Assembly (NCBI GenBank): GCA_937915545.1
Contig: CALGIJ010000017.1
Location: forward strand, 116,298-180,297
Length of the DNA stretch: 64,000 nucleotides
Direction: 5' to 3'
From: an uncultured Desulfobacterales bacterium
GTDB taxonomy: Bacteria > Desulfobacterota > Desulfobulbia > Desulfobulbales > Desulfocapsaceae
A program made the translations under genes and the position numbers. The notes beneath the pieces are model-generated. The model was not told the DNA's origin, made no database searches, and was given only the letters and a program-made list of their open reading frames with translations. The first letter of the stretch is position 1; each line of letters begins with the position of its first letter. Below are positions 17,726-27,101 of this stretch, piece by piece.

Positions 17726-19654
17726 TCATTTATAGCTGCGCTGTGTCGGAGTGACGAACTCGAACACCAGGGGTTCCTTGTGCATCAGCGGCTCTTGCTC
17801 CTCGCCCCGATGTTCCCAGACCGAGACGTGCGAGTAGTTGGCATCGTCGCGTTTGGCCTCGTTCTCCTCGGTCTGGCTCTCCTCGCGAAGATGGCAGCCG
17901 CAGGATTCCTCGCGGGCCAGGGCGTCGCGGATCATGATGTCGGCGAACTCGAGGAAGTCGGCGACCCGGCCGGCCCGCTCCAGGCTCTGGTTGATCTCCT
18001 TGTTGGAGCCGGGCAGGTAGACGCGGTTCCAGAAGGTCTCGCGGATCCGTGGCAGTTCGGCGAGGGCCGCTTCGAGACCCTGGCGGTTCCTGGCCATGCC
18101 GCAGTTGTCCCACATCAGCCGCCCCAGTTCCTTATGGATCTCGTCGACGGTGCATTTACCAGTGGTGCCGCCGACGCTGTTGCGCAGGATGCGGGCGATG
18201 CGGTCCTCGACCCAGCGGCGAGAATCGATGAAGCTGGCGTCGTGTTCGCTGGCTTTGTCGAATTTGTTGGTGCCGAGGTAATGGGCCACCGAGGTGGCGA
18301 TGATGAAGTAGCCGTCGGCCAGGCCCTGCATGAGGGCGCTCGCCCCGAGGCGGTTGGCGCCATGGTCGCTGAAGTTGCACTCGCCGATGGCGAACAGTCC
18401 GGGGATGGTGGTCATCAGGTCGTAATCGACCCACAGCCCGCCCATGGTGTAGTGGACGGCGGGGTAGATCATCATCGGCTCGACCATCGGGTCGCTGGCG
18501 GTGATCTTCTCATACATCTGGAAGAGGTTGCCGTATTTCTTCCAGATGGTGTCGCGGCCATCGCGTTTGATAGCCTCGGCGAAATCGAGGTAGACCGCCA
18601 GCCCGGTGGAGCCGACGCCCTTGCCCTGGTCACACTGCTCCTTGGCGTTGCGTGAGGCGACGTCGCGCGGCACCAGGTTGCCGAAACTGGGGTATTTGTT
18701 CTCCAGATAATAGTCGCGGTCGCTGTCGGGGATATCCGCCGGCCTGCGCTTATCGTCTTTGTTTTTCGGCACCCAGACGCGGCCGTCGTTGCGCAGACTC
18801 TCGCTCATCAGGGTGAGCTTGGACTGGTAGTCGCCATGGACCGGGATGCAGGTCGGGTGGATCTGCACAAAGGAGGGATTGGCGAAACCGGCCCCGCGCT
18901 TGTGGGCCCGCCAGGCGGCGGTTACGTTGGAGGCCATGGCGTTGGTGGAGAGAAAATAGACGTTGCCGTAGCCGCCGGTGGCGAGGATGACCGCATCGGC
19001 GGCGTGGCTTTCGATCTCGCCGGTCATGATGTTGCGCACGGTGATGCCTCTGGCGCGACCGTCAACCACCACCACGTCCATCATCTCACGACGGGCGAAC
19101 ATCTGCACCCGCCCGGAGCGGATCTGCCGCGACAGGGCGCCGTAGGCGCCGAGCAGCAGCTGCTGACCCGTCTGACCGCGGGCATAGAAGGTTCTCGACA
19201 CCTGGGCCCCGCCAAAGGAGCGGTTGGCCAGTGTGCCGCCGTATTCCCGCGCGAAGGGCACCCCCTGGGCGACGCACTGGTCGATGATCTGGTTACTGAC
19301 TTCGGCCAGGCGGTAGACGTTGGCCTCGCGGGCGCGGAAATCGCCGCCCTTGATGGTGTCGTAGAAGAGGCGGTGGATGGAGTCGCCATCGTTCTGGTAG
19401 TTCTTGGCGGCGTTGATGCCACCCTGGGCGGCGATGGAGTGGGCGCGGCGCGGGCTGTCCTGGATGCAGAAGGTTTTGACCTGGTAGCCCTGCTCGGCGA
19501 GGGTGGCCGAGGCCGAGGCCCCAGCCAGGCCGGTGCCGACGACAATGACGCTGTATTTCCTTCGGTTGGCGGGGTTGACCAGCTTGTTGGCGAATCGATG
19601 GTTGCTCCACTTCTTATCCAGTGGGCCGGAGGGGACGCGAGAATTGAGTTCCAT
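17726..19654 (-). CDS. frdA: Fumarate reductase/succinate dehydrogenase flavoprotein subunit
   Basis: The 642-residue catalytic subunit interconverts fumarate and succinate. The N-terminal FAD motif reads VVGTGLAGASAS. The histidine that covalently binds FAD is in RRAHSIAAQGGINA. Active-site regions include VHYTMGGLWVDYD and GECNFSDHGANRLGASAL. It has the N-terminal extension and C-terminal tail seen in the diheme (type B) SdhCAB/FrdCAB enzymes. Its gene lies between frdC (81 bp) and frdB. The direction of use, respiratory fumarate reduction or the TCA cycle, cannot be read from sequence. Confidence 0.96.
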   Translation of the reverse strand: MELNSRVPSGPLDKKWSNHRFANKLVNPANRRKYSVIVVGTGLAGASASATLAEQGYQVKTFCIQDSPRRAHSIAAQGGINAAKNYQNDGDSIHRLFYDTIKGGDFRAREANVYRLAEVSNQIIDQCVAQGVPFAREYGGTLANRSFGGAQVSRTFYARGQTGQQLLLGAYGALSRQIRSGRVQMFARREMMDVVVVDGRARGITVRNIMTGEIESHAADAVILATGGYGNVYFLSTNAMASNVTAAWRAHKRGAGFANPSFVQIHPTCIPVHGDYQSKLTLMSESLRNDGRVWVPKNKDDKRRPADIPDSDRDYYLENKYPSFGNLVPRDVASRNAKEQCDQGKGVGSTGLAVYLDFAEAIKRDGRDTIWKKYGNLFQMYEKITASDPMVEPMMIYPAVHYTMGGLWVDYDLMTTIPGLFAIGECNFSDHGANRLGASALMQGLADGYFIIATSVAHYLGTNKFDKASEHDASFIDSRRWVEDRIARILRNSVGGTTGKCTVDEIHKELGRLMWDNCGMARNRQGLEAALAELPRIRETFWNRVYLPGSNKEINQSLERAGRVADFLEFADIMIRDALAREESCGCHLREESQTEENEAKRDDANYSHVSVWEHRGEEQEPLMHKEPLVFEFVTPTQRSYK

Positions 19655-19735
19655 AGAGCAGGGCCTTGTCGTGTATCGGTTGTTGAGTGATGAGCTTGCG
19701 GCTGTCGTTCAGGTTCCTTGCTTCCTGGCCCGGGA

Positions 19736-20383
19736 TCAGTAGTTGGCCCCGAGTCCGGTCATGAAATAGAAGGCGATACCGGCGAAGATCGCGAAAAAGA
19801 AGAGAGGAAAGACCAGTGTCAACCGGGCGATAAACTCGTTGTAGCGTGGGTGGTTGACGCCAAAGGTCTGCAGCATGCTCCAGAAGCCGTGGCTGAGGTG
19901 GAGGAACAGAGCAGCGAAGGCAACGATGTAGAAGAGGGCGTAAAAGAAATTGCCAAGCAGTTCCTTGACGGTCACCGAGATGGGCACTGTTTTGGGGGAG
20001 AAGGTGAAGCCGAAGATGTGCACGACGAGAAAGAGAAGGATGAACAGCCCGGTGTAGGGCATGGTCTGCGAAGCCAATGAATTCTTGACAACCCTGGTGG
20101 AAACAGCGTATCTGGAGGTGCTCACGGCGCGGTTCTCGTTAAAGAGATAGAGGCCGACGCCAATATGGACGAGGAAGATGACCAGGAGGCTGAGGCTGAA
20201 GACGAGGACGATGAGCGGGTGGCTGTGCAACTCGTCGGCGTAGCTCTGAAAAACCTTGCTGCTCATGAAGATGGTGGCATTGCCGGCGGCATGGGTGCAG
20301 AGAAAGAGAAAGAGCAGCAGTCCAGACGAGGCCATGACCAGTTTCTTGCCGATGGAAGAGGTGAGAAATCTGACAAACCACAT
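19736..20383 (-). CDS. frdC: Fumarate reductase/succinate dehydrogenase cytochrome b subunit
   Basis: The 215-residue membrane anchor has five predicted TM helices and several helix-located histidines (for example FLCTHAAGN, LVVHIFGF, HLSHGFWSM) suited to two hemes b, as in Wolinella-type enzymes. It exchanges electrons with menaquinone. The start MWFVRFLTSSIGKKLVMA is typical and is preceded by AAGGTG. It is the first gene of the operon. A -10-like TATAAT lies about 55 bp upstream at 20440-20445 on the minus strand, with no good -35. Confidence 0.94.
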   Translation of the reverse strand: MWFVRFLTSSIGKKLVMASSGLLLFLFLCTHAAGNATIFMSSKVFQSYADELHSHPLIVLVFSLSLLVIFLVHIGVGLYLFNENRAVSTSRYAVSTRVVKNSLASQTMPYTGLFILLFLVVHIFGFTFSPKTVPISVTVKELLGNFFYALFYIVAFAALFLHLSHGFWSMLQTFGVNHPRYNEFIARLTLVFPLFFFAIFAGIAFYFMTGLGANY

Positions 20384-20559
20384 AAGCGCACCTTGGGGAA
20401 GAAATTATGAGAGGGCAATTGCCGGGTACCTCCAGCGATATTATATAAATCGACGAAAAAGAAAAGGAGAAAGTAGCGCTCCTTCGGTTATAGAGGCAAT
20501 ATACTGAAATACATGCATTTTTTCGTGAAAACAAGACGCTTTTTGCCGCCCTCTCGGCT

Positions 20560-21222
20560 ATGACACCTCCCGCAGCGCTCATTTTCGACCTCGACGGCAC
20601 GCTCCTCGACACCCTGCAGGACATTGCCGAGAGCGCCAACCGCGCCCTTGACCACCTCAGGCTGCCAACTCATCCCGCGGCCAGCTACAACCATTTCGTT
20701 GGTGACGGGGTGCAGGTCCTCATCCGCCGCATCCTCCCCGATTCGGCCGACGACCTCTGCCACCAGCGCTGCCTCGAGCTCTTCTTCTCCTTTTACGAGG
20801 AGGGCTGGCATCGCCACTGCAGGCCTTACCCGGGCATCCTCGAGACGCTGGCCACCCTGCGCCGGGCCGGCCTGAAGATGGCCATTCTCTCCAATAAACC
20901 CCAGCCCTTCACGTTGCGCTTTGCCGAGCGATTCCTGCCTGCCGACACCTTCTTTCCGGTCTACGGGCAGCGTCCAGAGGTAGCCAAGAAGCCGGACCCT
21001 GCCGCCGCCCTGGCCATTGCCGCCGAACTCGGCGAAGAACCCGACAAGATGTTCTTCATCGGCGACACGCCTATCGACATCGAGACCGGCAAACGGGCGG
21101 GGATGAAGACGGTGGCCGTCACCTGGGGCTTTCGTCCGCTGGCGGAACTCGCCAGGCTGAACCCCGACATCCTCATCAACCATCCACGCGAACTCGAAGC
21201 CCATGTCCTTCGTCCCTCCTGA
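20560..21222 (+). CDS. gph: HAD phosphatase, phosphoglycolate phosphatase-like
   Basis: The 220-residue haloacid dehalogenase-type phosphatase has the nucleophile motif DLDGTLLDT at about 11-19, motif II (ILSNKP) near 110, the lysine in KKPDP, and motif IV GDTPIDIE. A helical cap follows motif I, as in phosphoglycolate phosphatase, but a broad substrate range is possible. The ATG at 20560 has no clear Shine-Dalgarno. The gene is divergent from frdC and overlaps the next gene by 20 bp. Confidence 0.85.
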   Translation: MTPPAALIFDLDGTLLDTLQDIAESANRALDHLRLPTHPAASYNHFVGDGVQVLIRRILPDSADDLCHQRCLELFFSFYEEGWHRHCRPYPGILETLATLRRAGLKMAILSNKPQPFTLRFAERFLPADTFFPVYGQRPEVAKKPDPAAALAIAAELGEEPDKMFFIGDTPIDIETGKRAGMKTVAVTWGFRPLAELARLNPDILINHPRELEAHVLRPS

Positions 21223-22807
21223 AGTGCAGACCGTCCTTCCCTACGCCGGCCCGCCGCTGATCGGTGCCTTCATTGGCTATCTTACCAACCGCATCGCCAT
21301 CAGGATGCTCTTTCGCCCCCTGCGTGCCTGGCGGATTTTCGGACTGCGGGTGCCGATGACTCCAGGAGTCATTCCCGCCAAACGCGGGGAACTGGCCAAA
21401 AACATGGGAGAAGTTGTCGGTGAGCACCTCCTCACCAGCGACGAGATCGCCAAAGGGCTCGACAATCCCATCTTTCAGGCCCACCTGCGCGGCATCATCG
21501 GCGAACGTCTCGAGGAAATCATGCGACGCGACCTCGGGCCTCTCGGAACAGTTATTCCATCGAAGTTCCGCATCTATTTTGACATCGCCAGCAAGACCGT
21601 CATCTATCAGGCCAAAGAAAAAATTCGTCTCTACCTCGCCTCGGCGGAGTTTGGAGCGATAGCCGACCAGGCGCTGGAGCGGCGCATGGAGCAGTTTCTC
21701 GCCGGGGAAGTGAAGACGGTGGTCGGCGGTGGGCAGCGGGAGCGGGTCTATTCGCTCATTGAACAGGCCGTCGACCGCCTGCTGCACAGCACCGCCCTCG
21801 AGGAGTGGGCCGAAGACATGGTCCGCCAGCAGGTCTATGGGGTCATCGAGCGCCGGCGCTCGCTGCACGACCTGCTCCCCGGGGAAATGGAGGAGGCTCT
21901 GCGCGAACTGGTGCTCGGCCAGACCCCGGCTCTGCTCTGCCGCCTGGCGGCGATGATTTCCGAGGCCGCGGTGCGTGACCGCATCGTCACCGGGGTGTCG
22001 GCGGCGGTGGACGGCTTCCTCGTCACCCTCGGCCCGATGGGCGAGATGGCCCGCGGTTTTTTCCCCGTCGAGCAGATGAAAGAGAAGATCCGCGGCTACC
22101 TCGAGACCAGGCACGACGATATCGTCGCCTGGCTGACCTCACCGGCGGTGCAGGCCAGGGTTGCCGCCGTCATTGGCGAGAAGTGTGACGACCTGTTGCA
22201 AAAACCCCTGGCACAGCTGCTCCCCGCCGATAACAGCCAGGCCCCCGAGGCCTTCTGCATGGCCGCTGCCCATCACCTGGTGGGTATTGTGCGTCAGATG
22301 GACACCGCTCCGCTGCTGGTGTCACTGATCAAGAACAGCTGCGAGACTCGCCTCGAGGAAGGCGGGCTGACCCTGCAGCAGGCGGGGGAGCTGCTCCTTG
22401 GCAGCGAGACCTTCGCCACCGAGAAGCGCCGGCTGCGTGGGGAAATCTGCCAGGCGCTGCAGTCACCCAAGACCTTCGAGGTGGTGGACTCCCTGGTGGA
22501 CGGGCTCGCCACCGCACTGCTGCAGAAAAAAATCGGCAAGCTGGGCAACATCGTTCCCCAGGGGGTGCGCGAGGCCATCGTCACCTCGATCCACAAGGCC
22601 GCCTCGACCATGCTGGCCGAAGAGGTCCCAGGACTGGTTCAGTCCCTCAACATCAAGCATATCGTCACCGAAAAGATCAACTCCCTCGACATCCTCAGGG
22701 TTGAAGGCCTGCTGCTGACCATCATGCAGGAGCAGTTCAAATATATCAACCTCTTCGGGGCAATACTGGGCTTTCTCATCGGCTGCGGCAATCTCCTCCT
22801 GCTCTAG
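21203..22807 (+). CDS. DUF445-family membrane protein
   Basis: The 534-residue protein starts with a hydrophobic segment and the family-typical LTNRIAIRMLFRPLRAW motif, then PGVIPAKRGELAKNMGEVVGEHLL. It ends with one hydrophobic helix (FGAILGFLIGCGNLLLL). The middle is long, amphipathic and helical, with repeated units of the same pattern. DUF445 proteins are widespread, membrane-attached and of unknown function. It overlaps gph by 20 bp, so the two are probably translationally coupled. It is convergent with rlmN, 11 bp apart. Confidence 0.88.
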   Translation: MSFVPPEVQTVLPYAGPPLIGAFIGYLTNRIAIRMLFRPLRAWRIFGLRVPMTPGVIPAKRGELAKNMGEVVGEHLLTSDEIAKGLDNPIFQAHLRGIIGERLEEIMRRDLGPLGTVIPSKFRIYFDIASKTVIYQAKEKIRLYLASAEFGAIADQALERRMEQFLAGEVKTVVGGGQRERVYSLIEQAVDRLLHSTALEEWAEDMVRQQVYGVIERRRSLHDLLPGEMEEALRELVLGQTPALLCRLAAMISEAAVRDRIVTGVSAAVDGFLVTLGPMGEMARGFFPVEQMKEKIRGYLETRHDDIVAWLTSPAVQARVAAVIGEKCDDLLQKPLAQLLPADNSQAPEAFCMAAAHHLVGIVRQMDTAPLLVSLIKNSCETRLEEGGLTLQQAGELLLGSETFATEKRRLRGEICQALQSPKTFEVVDSLVDGLATALLQKKIGKLGNIVPQGVREAIVTSIHKAASTMLAEEVPGLVQSLNIKHIVTEKINSLDILRVEGLLLTIMQEQFKYINLFGAILGFLIGCGNLLLL

Positions 22808-22818
22808 AGGGAGGCGGT

Positions 22819-23943
22819 CTATTCCTCGCCGGGGCCTGCACTATCCGCGCTCGGCGGCGCCATGGCCGAAGAGAGCTGCTTCACCGCCAGCTGTCCGCAG
22901 GCGGCGGAGATGTCGGCGCCGCGACTGCTGCGGATAAAGACGGTGTAGTGGGCCTCGAGGAGGATCTTCTGGAAGGCGAGCAGCCGCTCCATCGGCGAGC
23001 CGTCGAAGGGCAGGCCGGGGGCGCGGTTGTAGGGGATGAGGTTGATCTTGCAGGGGATGCCGCGCAGCTTGCGCGCCAGCTCGTGGGCGTCTTGGTCGCT
23101 GTCGTTGATGCCCGAGAGCAGCACATACTCGAACATGATGCGCTTACGCTTCGGCATGGGGAAATCGCGGCAGGCGTCGAGCAGGGTGTCGATGGGGTAG
23201 CGCTCGTTGATCGGCATCAGCTTGCTGCGCGTTTGGTCATCGACGGCATGCAGCGAGATGGCGAGGTTGACCGGCGACCGTTCCCCCAGCTCGCGCAGGC
23301 GCGGCACGATGCCGCAGGTGGAGACGGTAATGCGGCGGAAGGTGAGGTCGAGTCCCTTTTGTTCGGTGATGATCGACAGGGAGGCGAGGACGTTCTCGAG
23401 GTTGTTGAGCGGCTCGCCCATGCCCATATAGACGACGTTGGTGACGCGGTCCGGCCCGATCAGGGTTTCCCGTGGCTGCTGCAGCAGGTAGTCGCGCGCG
23501 GCGCAGATCTGGTTGACGATTTCCGCTGCAGTGAGATTGCGCCGAAATCCCATGGTGGCGGTGAGGCAGAAGGCGCAGTTCATTGCGCAGCCCACCTGGG
23601 AGGAGATGCACAGGGTGTTGCGATCCGGCTCGGGAATGAGCACCGCCTCGACGGCATGCCCGTCCTCTAAGGTAAAGGCGAACTTGACACAGCCGTCAGT
23701 GGATTTCTCCACCGCCACCTTCTCGAAACGGGAGATGACGGCATGGTCCTCGAGAACCTGACGAAAGCTCTTGGCCAGGTCGGTCATCTGCGCGAACTCG
23801 GTGATTCCTGGTCGATAGAGCCAGGCCATGATCTGCCTGGCGCGAAAGGCGGGGTGCCCCAGGCCGAGGACGAAAGCGGTCAGCTGCTCCTGGGTGAGGT
23901 TGCGCAGGTCGGTCTTATGCGGCAGGGAGGGTGAGGAAGTCAT
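22819..23943 (-). CDS. rlmN: Dual-specificity 23S rRNA/tRNA adenine C2-methyltransferase RlmN
   Basis: The 374-residue radical SAM enzyme methylates A2503 of 23S rRNA and A37 of some tRNAs. The cluster cysteines are C119, C123 and C126 (GCAMNCAFC). The C-terminal mechanistic cysteine is in SAACGQLAVK near residue 355. The family-typical VVYMGMGEPLNN and SLHAVDD motifs are present. Its start overlaps the upstream radical SAM gene by 4 bp (ATGA). It closes the trmL-serC-radical SAM-rlmN operon. Confidence 0.97.
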   Translation of the reverse strand: MTSSPSLPHKTDLRNLTQEQLTAFVLGLGHPAFRARQIMAWLYRPGITEFAQMTDLAKSFRQVLEDHAVISRFEKVAVEKSTDGCVKFAFTLEDGHAVEAVLIPEPDRNTLCISSQVGCAMNCAFCLTATMGFRRNLTAAEIVNQICAARDYLLQQPRETLIGPDRVTNVVYMGMGEPLNNLENVLASLSIITEQKGLDLTFRRITVSTCGIVPRLRELGERSPVNLAISLHAVDDQTRSKLMPINERYPIDTLLDACRDFPMPKRKRIMFEYVLLSGINDSDQDAHELARKLRGIPCKINLIPYNRAPGLPFDGSPMERLLAFQKILLEAHYTVFIRSSRGADISAACGQLAVKQLSSAMAPPSADSAGPGEE

Positions 23944-24809
23944 AGCGCTCTCCGGTATTCAGGCACCAGGGCCAGGTCGCCCCGCAGGGCCGCTGCGACG
24001 GTGGCGAGAAGGGCCTGGCGATCGGCAGGCAGGCGACCAGCCAGGGGCAGGTAGCTGGAGGCATGGTTGGCATGGAACTGGCACCGCACGTCGCCCAGCT
24101 TTGTCAGGAGCAGATACAGCTCTTTTAGAATGCCCTCAGGGCTGGGCAGGGTAAACGCACCGCTGGCTACCTGCCGGCCCAACTCGGTGTTGCCGAGGGG
24201 CATCAGGGTCAGCAGGGCGATATGCCGTGGGGCCATGGCGGTCAGCACCCGGGCGGTTTCCTCTGCATGACGCTGCCATAGCTGGGTGCCAGCGAGGCCG
24301 AGCAGGGCGGTGACGGAGAGAAAGATCCCGGCCTCGGCCACCTTGGTGGCGGCAGCAATCATGCTCTCAGGCGTCTCCCCCTTGCGCACCCGATCGAGCA
24401 CCTCGGCGCAGCCGCTCTCCAAACCCATGTAGATACGGGAAAGGCCGAGGGAACGCAGTTCTTTCAGGTCGTCGACACTCTTGCCGCGAATGGCGCGGGC
24501 ATTCCCATAGAGCGAGATGCGCGAGATCCACGGCAGGTGATGGCGGATCAGCGTAAAGAGGCGCAGCAGACGAGGCTGGGAGAGAATGAGCACGTCGCCG
24601 TCGGCGAGAAAGACCCTGGTTAGCCGTCGACAGTGTGTGGCGGCGAAGAGGAGATCCTTGACCACCTCTTCTTCAGGCTTGAGGGAATAGGGAGTGTCCT
24701 TGTACGCTCCGCAGAAGGTACACTTGTTATAGGAACATCCGACCGCCACCTGGAGGATGATGGCATCCGCCTCACTCGGCGGCCGGATGACCGTACCGAC
24801 ATACTCCAT
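23940..24809 (-). CDS. Radical SAM protein of unknown function (CX4CX2C)
   Basis: The 289-residue protein is built like a compact Elp3/HemN-type TIM barrel. The cluster motif reads GCSYNKCTFC: four residues, not three, lie between the first two cysteines. Also visible are the SAM-binding GxD-like VFLADGDVL and YMGLESG. I see no B12-binding, TRAM or SPASM extension. The start at 24809 shares one base with the serC stop (TGATG), and the stop overlaps rlmN by 4 bp, so expression is tightly coupled. Small-molecule or cofactor chemistry and RNA modification are both possible. Confidence 0.8.
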   Translation of the reverse strand: MEYVGTVIRPPSEADAIILQVAVGCSYNKCTFCGAYKDTPYSLKPEEEVVKDLLFAATHCRRLTRVFLADGDVLILSQPRLLRLFTLIRHHLPWISRISLYGNARAIRGKSVDDLKELRSLGLSRIYMGLESGCAEVLDRVRKGETPESMIAAATKVAEAGIFLSVTALLGLAGTQLWQRHAEETARVLTAMAPRHIALLTLMPLGNTELGRQVASGAFTLPSPEGILKELYLLLTKLGDVRCQFHANHASSYLPLAGRLPADRQALLATVAAALRGDLALVPEYRRAL

Positions 24810-25897
24810 CAGGGGGTGGGGTTTTTGGCGGCGAAATCCGCCATAAACTCCGTGAGTTTGACAACGCCTTCTAGCGGGAAGGCGTTGTAGATGGAGGCGC
24901 GGCAGCCGCCGAGGGAGCGATGGCCCTTGAGGCCGCACAGCCCGAGGGCGGTGGCCTCGGCGATGAACTTGGCCTCGAGTTCCTTGGTCGGCAGATTGAA
25001 GGGCACGTTCATCAGCGAACGCGAATCCTTGTCGGCATGGCCTCGATAATAGTCGGAGGCATCCATGGCGGCATAGAGCCGGCTGGCCTTCTCGGCATTC
25101 ATCTTCGCCACCGCGTCGACGCCACCGATCTTCTTGAGCCACTTCAAGACCTCGCCCATGATGTAGATGGCGAAGCAGGGCGGGGTGTTGAACATCGACT
25201 CCTTCTCGGCGTGGGTCTTATAGGCGAGCATGGTCGGGATGTTGGCCGGCGAGCGCTCGAGGAGATCCTCGCGGATGATGACCAGCGTCACCCCCGCCGG
25301 GCCGAGGTTTTTCTGGGCTCCGGCAAAGATCAGGCCGAATTTGCTGACGTCAATGGGGCGGGAGAGGATGTCCGAGCTCATGTCGCTGACGAGCATCTTG
25401 CCGCTCTGTGGCACGTCGGGGAACTGGGTGCCATAGATGGTGTTGTTGGAGACGTAATAGAGGTATTCGGCGTCATCCGCCACCGTGTATTCCCCGGCTT
25501 TAGGGACACGGCGGAATCCCAGCTCCTCGCTGGAGTAGGCGACGTCGATCGTCCCGAAGAGCTTGGCTTCCTTGATGGCCTTTTTCGACCAGACACCAGT
25601 GTTGAGATAGGATGCTTTCTTGCCCGGGCCGAGGAGGTTCATGGGCACCATGAAGAACTGGCTTGAGGCTCCGCCCTGGAGAAAGAGCACCTTGTAGTTC
25701 GCCGGGATGCCCATCAGTTCGCGGAGGTTGGCCTCCGTCTCCTGGCAAACGGCGAGGAATTCCTTGGAACGATGGCTGATCTCGATCAGCCCCATGCCCG
25801 TGTTCTTGAAGTTGACGACATCTTGCCCGGCCTGCTGCAAGACCTCATAAGGCAGCGTCGCCGGTCCCGGATTGAAATTGAACACTCGGTCAGCCAT
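24809..25897 (-). CDS. serC: Phosphoserine aminotransferase SerC
   Basis: The 362-residue class V PLP aminotransferase makes 3-phosphoserine in serine synthesis and may also serve pyridoxal phosphate synthesis. The N-terminus VFNFNPGPATLPYEVL is diagnostic. The PLP lysine lies in FAGAQKNLGPAGV near residue 195. RSLGGCRASIYNAFP is near the end. The start at 25897 follows GAGGAG by about 10 bp. It is the second gene of the operon, 64 bp after trmL. Confidence 0.97.
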   Translation of the reverse strand: MADRVFNFNPGPATLPYEVLQQAGQDVVNFKNTGMGLIEISHRSKEFLAVCQETEANLRELMGIPANYKVLFLQGGASSQFFMVPMNLLGPGKKASYLNTGVWSKKAIKEAKLFGTIDVAYSSEELGFRRVPKAGEYTVADDAEYLYYVSNNTIYGTQFPDVPQSGKMLVSDMSSDILSRPIDVSKFGLIFAGAQKNLGPAGVTLVIIREDLLERSPANIPTMLAYKTHAEKESMFNTPPCFAIYIMGEVLKWLKKIGGVDAVAKMNAEKASRLYAAMDASDYYRGHADKDSRSLMNVPFNLPTKELEAKFIAEATALGLCGLKGHRSLGGCRASIYNAFPLEGVVKLTEFMADFAAKNPTP

Positions 25898-25961
25898 TGC
25901 TTTTTGTCTCCTCTCAAAGGGAATGGAACGAATAGGAAAAGTGGTGTCCAGTCGACGTCAT

Positions 25962-26459
25962 TCACCCCGTCGAGAGGGGCGTGGCGAGCTCTGCCGGCGG
26001 GGAACGGCGCAACGCATCATATAAGACGATACCGGCGCACATGGCAAGATTCAAACTGCGGATGTGCGGATTTTGCATGGGGATGGTATAGCAGCGATCC
26101 GCGTAAAGCTGCAGCATATCTTCAGGCAAACCTTTGGTTTCCTTGCCAAAAACAAGAAAGCTGCCCGGCTCGAAGGGGGCCTCGACATAGCTGCGCGTCA
26201 CCTTGGTGGTGAAGAAGAAGAGCTGCAGTTCGCGTTGTGCGGCGAGAAAGGTGTCAAGATCGGGCCAGTGCTGGATGGTGACGTGCTGCCAGTAATCGAG
26301 TCCGGCCCGTTTGAGGTGCTTGTCATCCAGGGAAAACCCCAGAGGATGGACGAGATGGAGCACCGAGTCGGTTGCTCCGCAGAGTCTCGCTATCGATCCT
26401 GTGTTGGGGGGGATCTCCGGTTCGACGAGAACGATATTGTAGGGCTGGTGGCGAGTCAT
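25962..26459 (-). CDS. trmL: tRNA (cytidine(34)-2'-O)-methyltransferase TrmL-like
   Basis: The 165-residue SPOUT-fold enzyme has the typical VLVEPEIPPNTGSIARLCGAT start, the FGKETKGLP motif at about 100, and the knot-forming IPMQNPHIRSLNLAM near the C-terminus. The family 2'-O-methylates the wobble base of leucine tRNAs. The frame continues upstream, but the start at 26459 matches the family and a -10/-35 pair lies just above it. It leads the operon with serC, a radical SAM gene and rlmN, so two or three products act on RNA. Confidence 0.93.
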   Translation of the reverse strand: MTRHQPYNIVLVEPEIPPNTGSIARLCGATDSVLHLVHPLGFSLDDKHLKRAGLDYWQHVTIQHWPDLDTFLAAQRELQLFFFTTKVTRSYVEAPFEPGSFLVFGKETKGLPEDMLQLYADRCYTIPMQNPHIRSLNLAMCAGIVLYDALRRSPPAELATPLSTG

Positions 26460-26498
26460 GACAGGCTGGCGGCATCGGGGGGGAAGAGTCGAAGACGC

Positions 26499-26527
26499 TA
26501 TATACCCCCCGTGCTGCGGGGAAACAA
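26499..26527 (-). promoter_or_regulatory. Sigma70-type promoter for the trmL-serC-rSAM-rlmN operon
   Basis: On the minus strand TTGTTT (-35) and TATATA (-10) are separated by exactly 17 bp. Transcription would start near 26492, about 33 bp before the trmL ATG. Confidence 0.7.
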
Positions 26528-26648
26528 CGAAAAACGATCGATTGACCGCTTTTCCCAAAAGCGTTGCATTTTTTCGCTCAGCGACTAGATTTCGCCAACC
26601 CCACTGGGGCGTGCAGACAACATTAGAGTGGGGAAGGGGAAGAGAGGA

Positions 26649-27101
26649 ATGACCGATCATACAGAACATAAGGCGTACGGCAAGAACCACACGGACCATC
26701 GGCCGACCTTGGTGCTGCTGGTTCTGCTCCTCGCTCTGGCGGTGACCGGACAGTGGGGGGGAAAAGTGGTTGCCTCGCGATCTGTCCAAACAAACATGTT
26801 CTTATCATCAACTGTTGACAACGTGCTTTATATCTCTCCAGAGCAGACAGCGGTGGAGGGCGTGGCGCCAGCGACGGGACTGGAGCCCTTCTTTTTTCAC
26901 CCTGTCGCAGTCAACGACGCTTCCTCCCAACTGCTGCAGACCGTTCCCGGTATCGGTCCGGGATTGGCAGCCAAGATCGTTAACTGGCGCGAGGAACACG
27001 GGCCATTGAAGAGCGCCGACGACCTGGCGCGTATCCCTGGCATAGGCGAAAAACGCGCCAGCACCCTGGCTACGCATCTCGCCTTCGGTGGCGGCCGGTG
27101 A
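26649..27101 (+). CDS. ComEA-like helix-hairpin-helix protein with N-terminal membrane anchor
   Basis: The 150-residue protein has one TM helix (about 20-38, TLVLLVLLLALAVTG), a low-complexity periplasmic linker, and a C-terminal (HhH)2 DNA-binding domain with VPGIGPGLAAKI and IPGIGEKRASTL. The architecture matches ComEA, the periplasmic DNA receptor in transformation. No comEC or prepilin peptidase is in the window. The ATG at 26649 was preferred over an in-frame GTG at 26628. miaA overlaps its stop by 4 bp (GTGA). Confidence 0.85.
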   Translation: MTDHTEHKAYGKNHTDHRPTLVLLVLLLALAVTGQWGGKVVASRSVQTNMFLSSTVDNVLYISPEQTAVEGVAPATGLEPFFFHPVAVNDASSQLLQTVPGIGPGLAAKIVNWREEHGPLKSADDLARIPGIGEKRASTLATHLAFGGGR

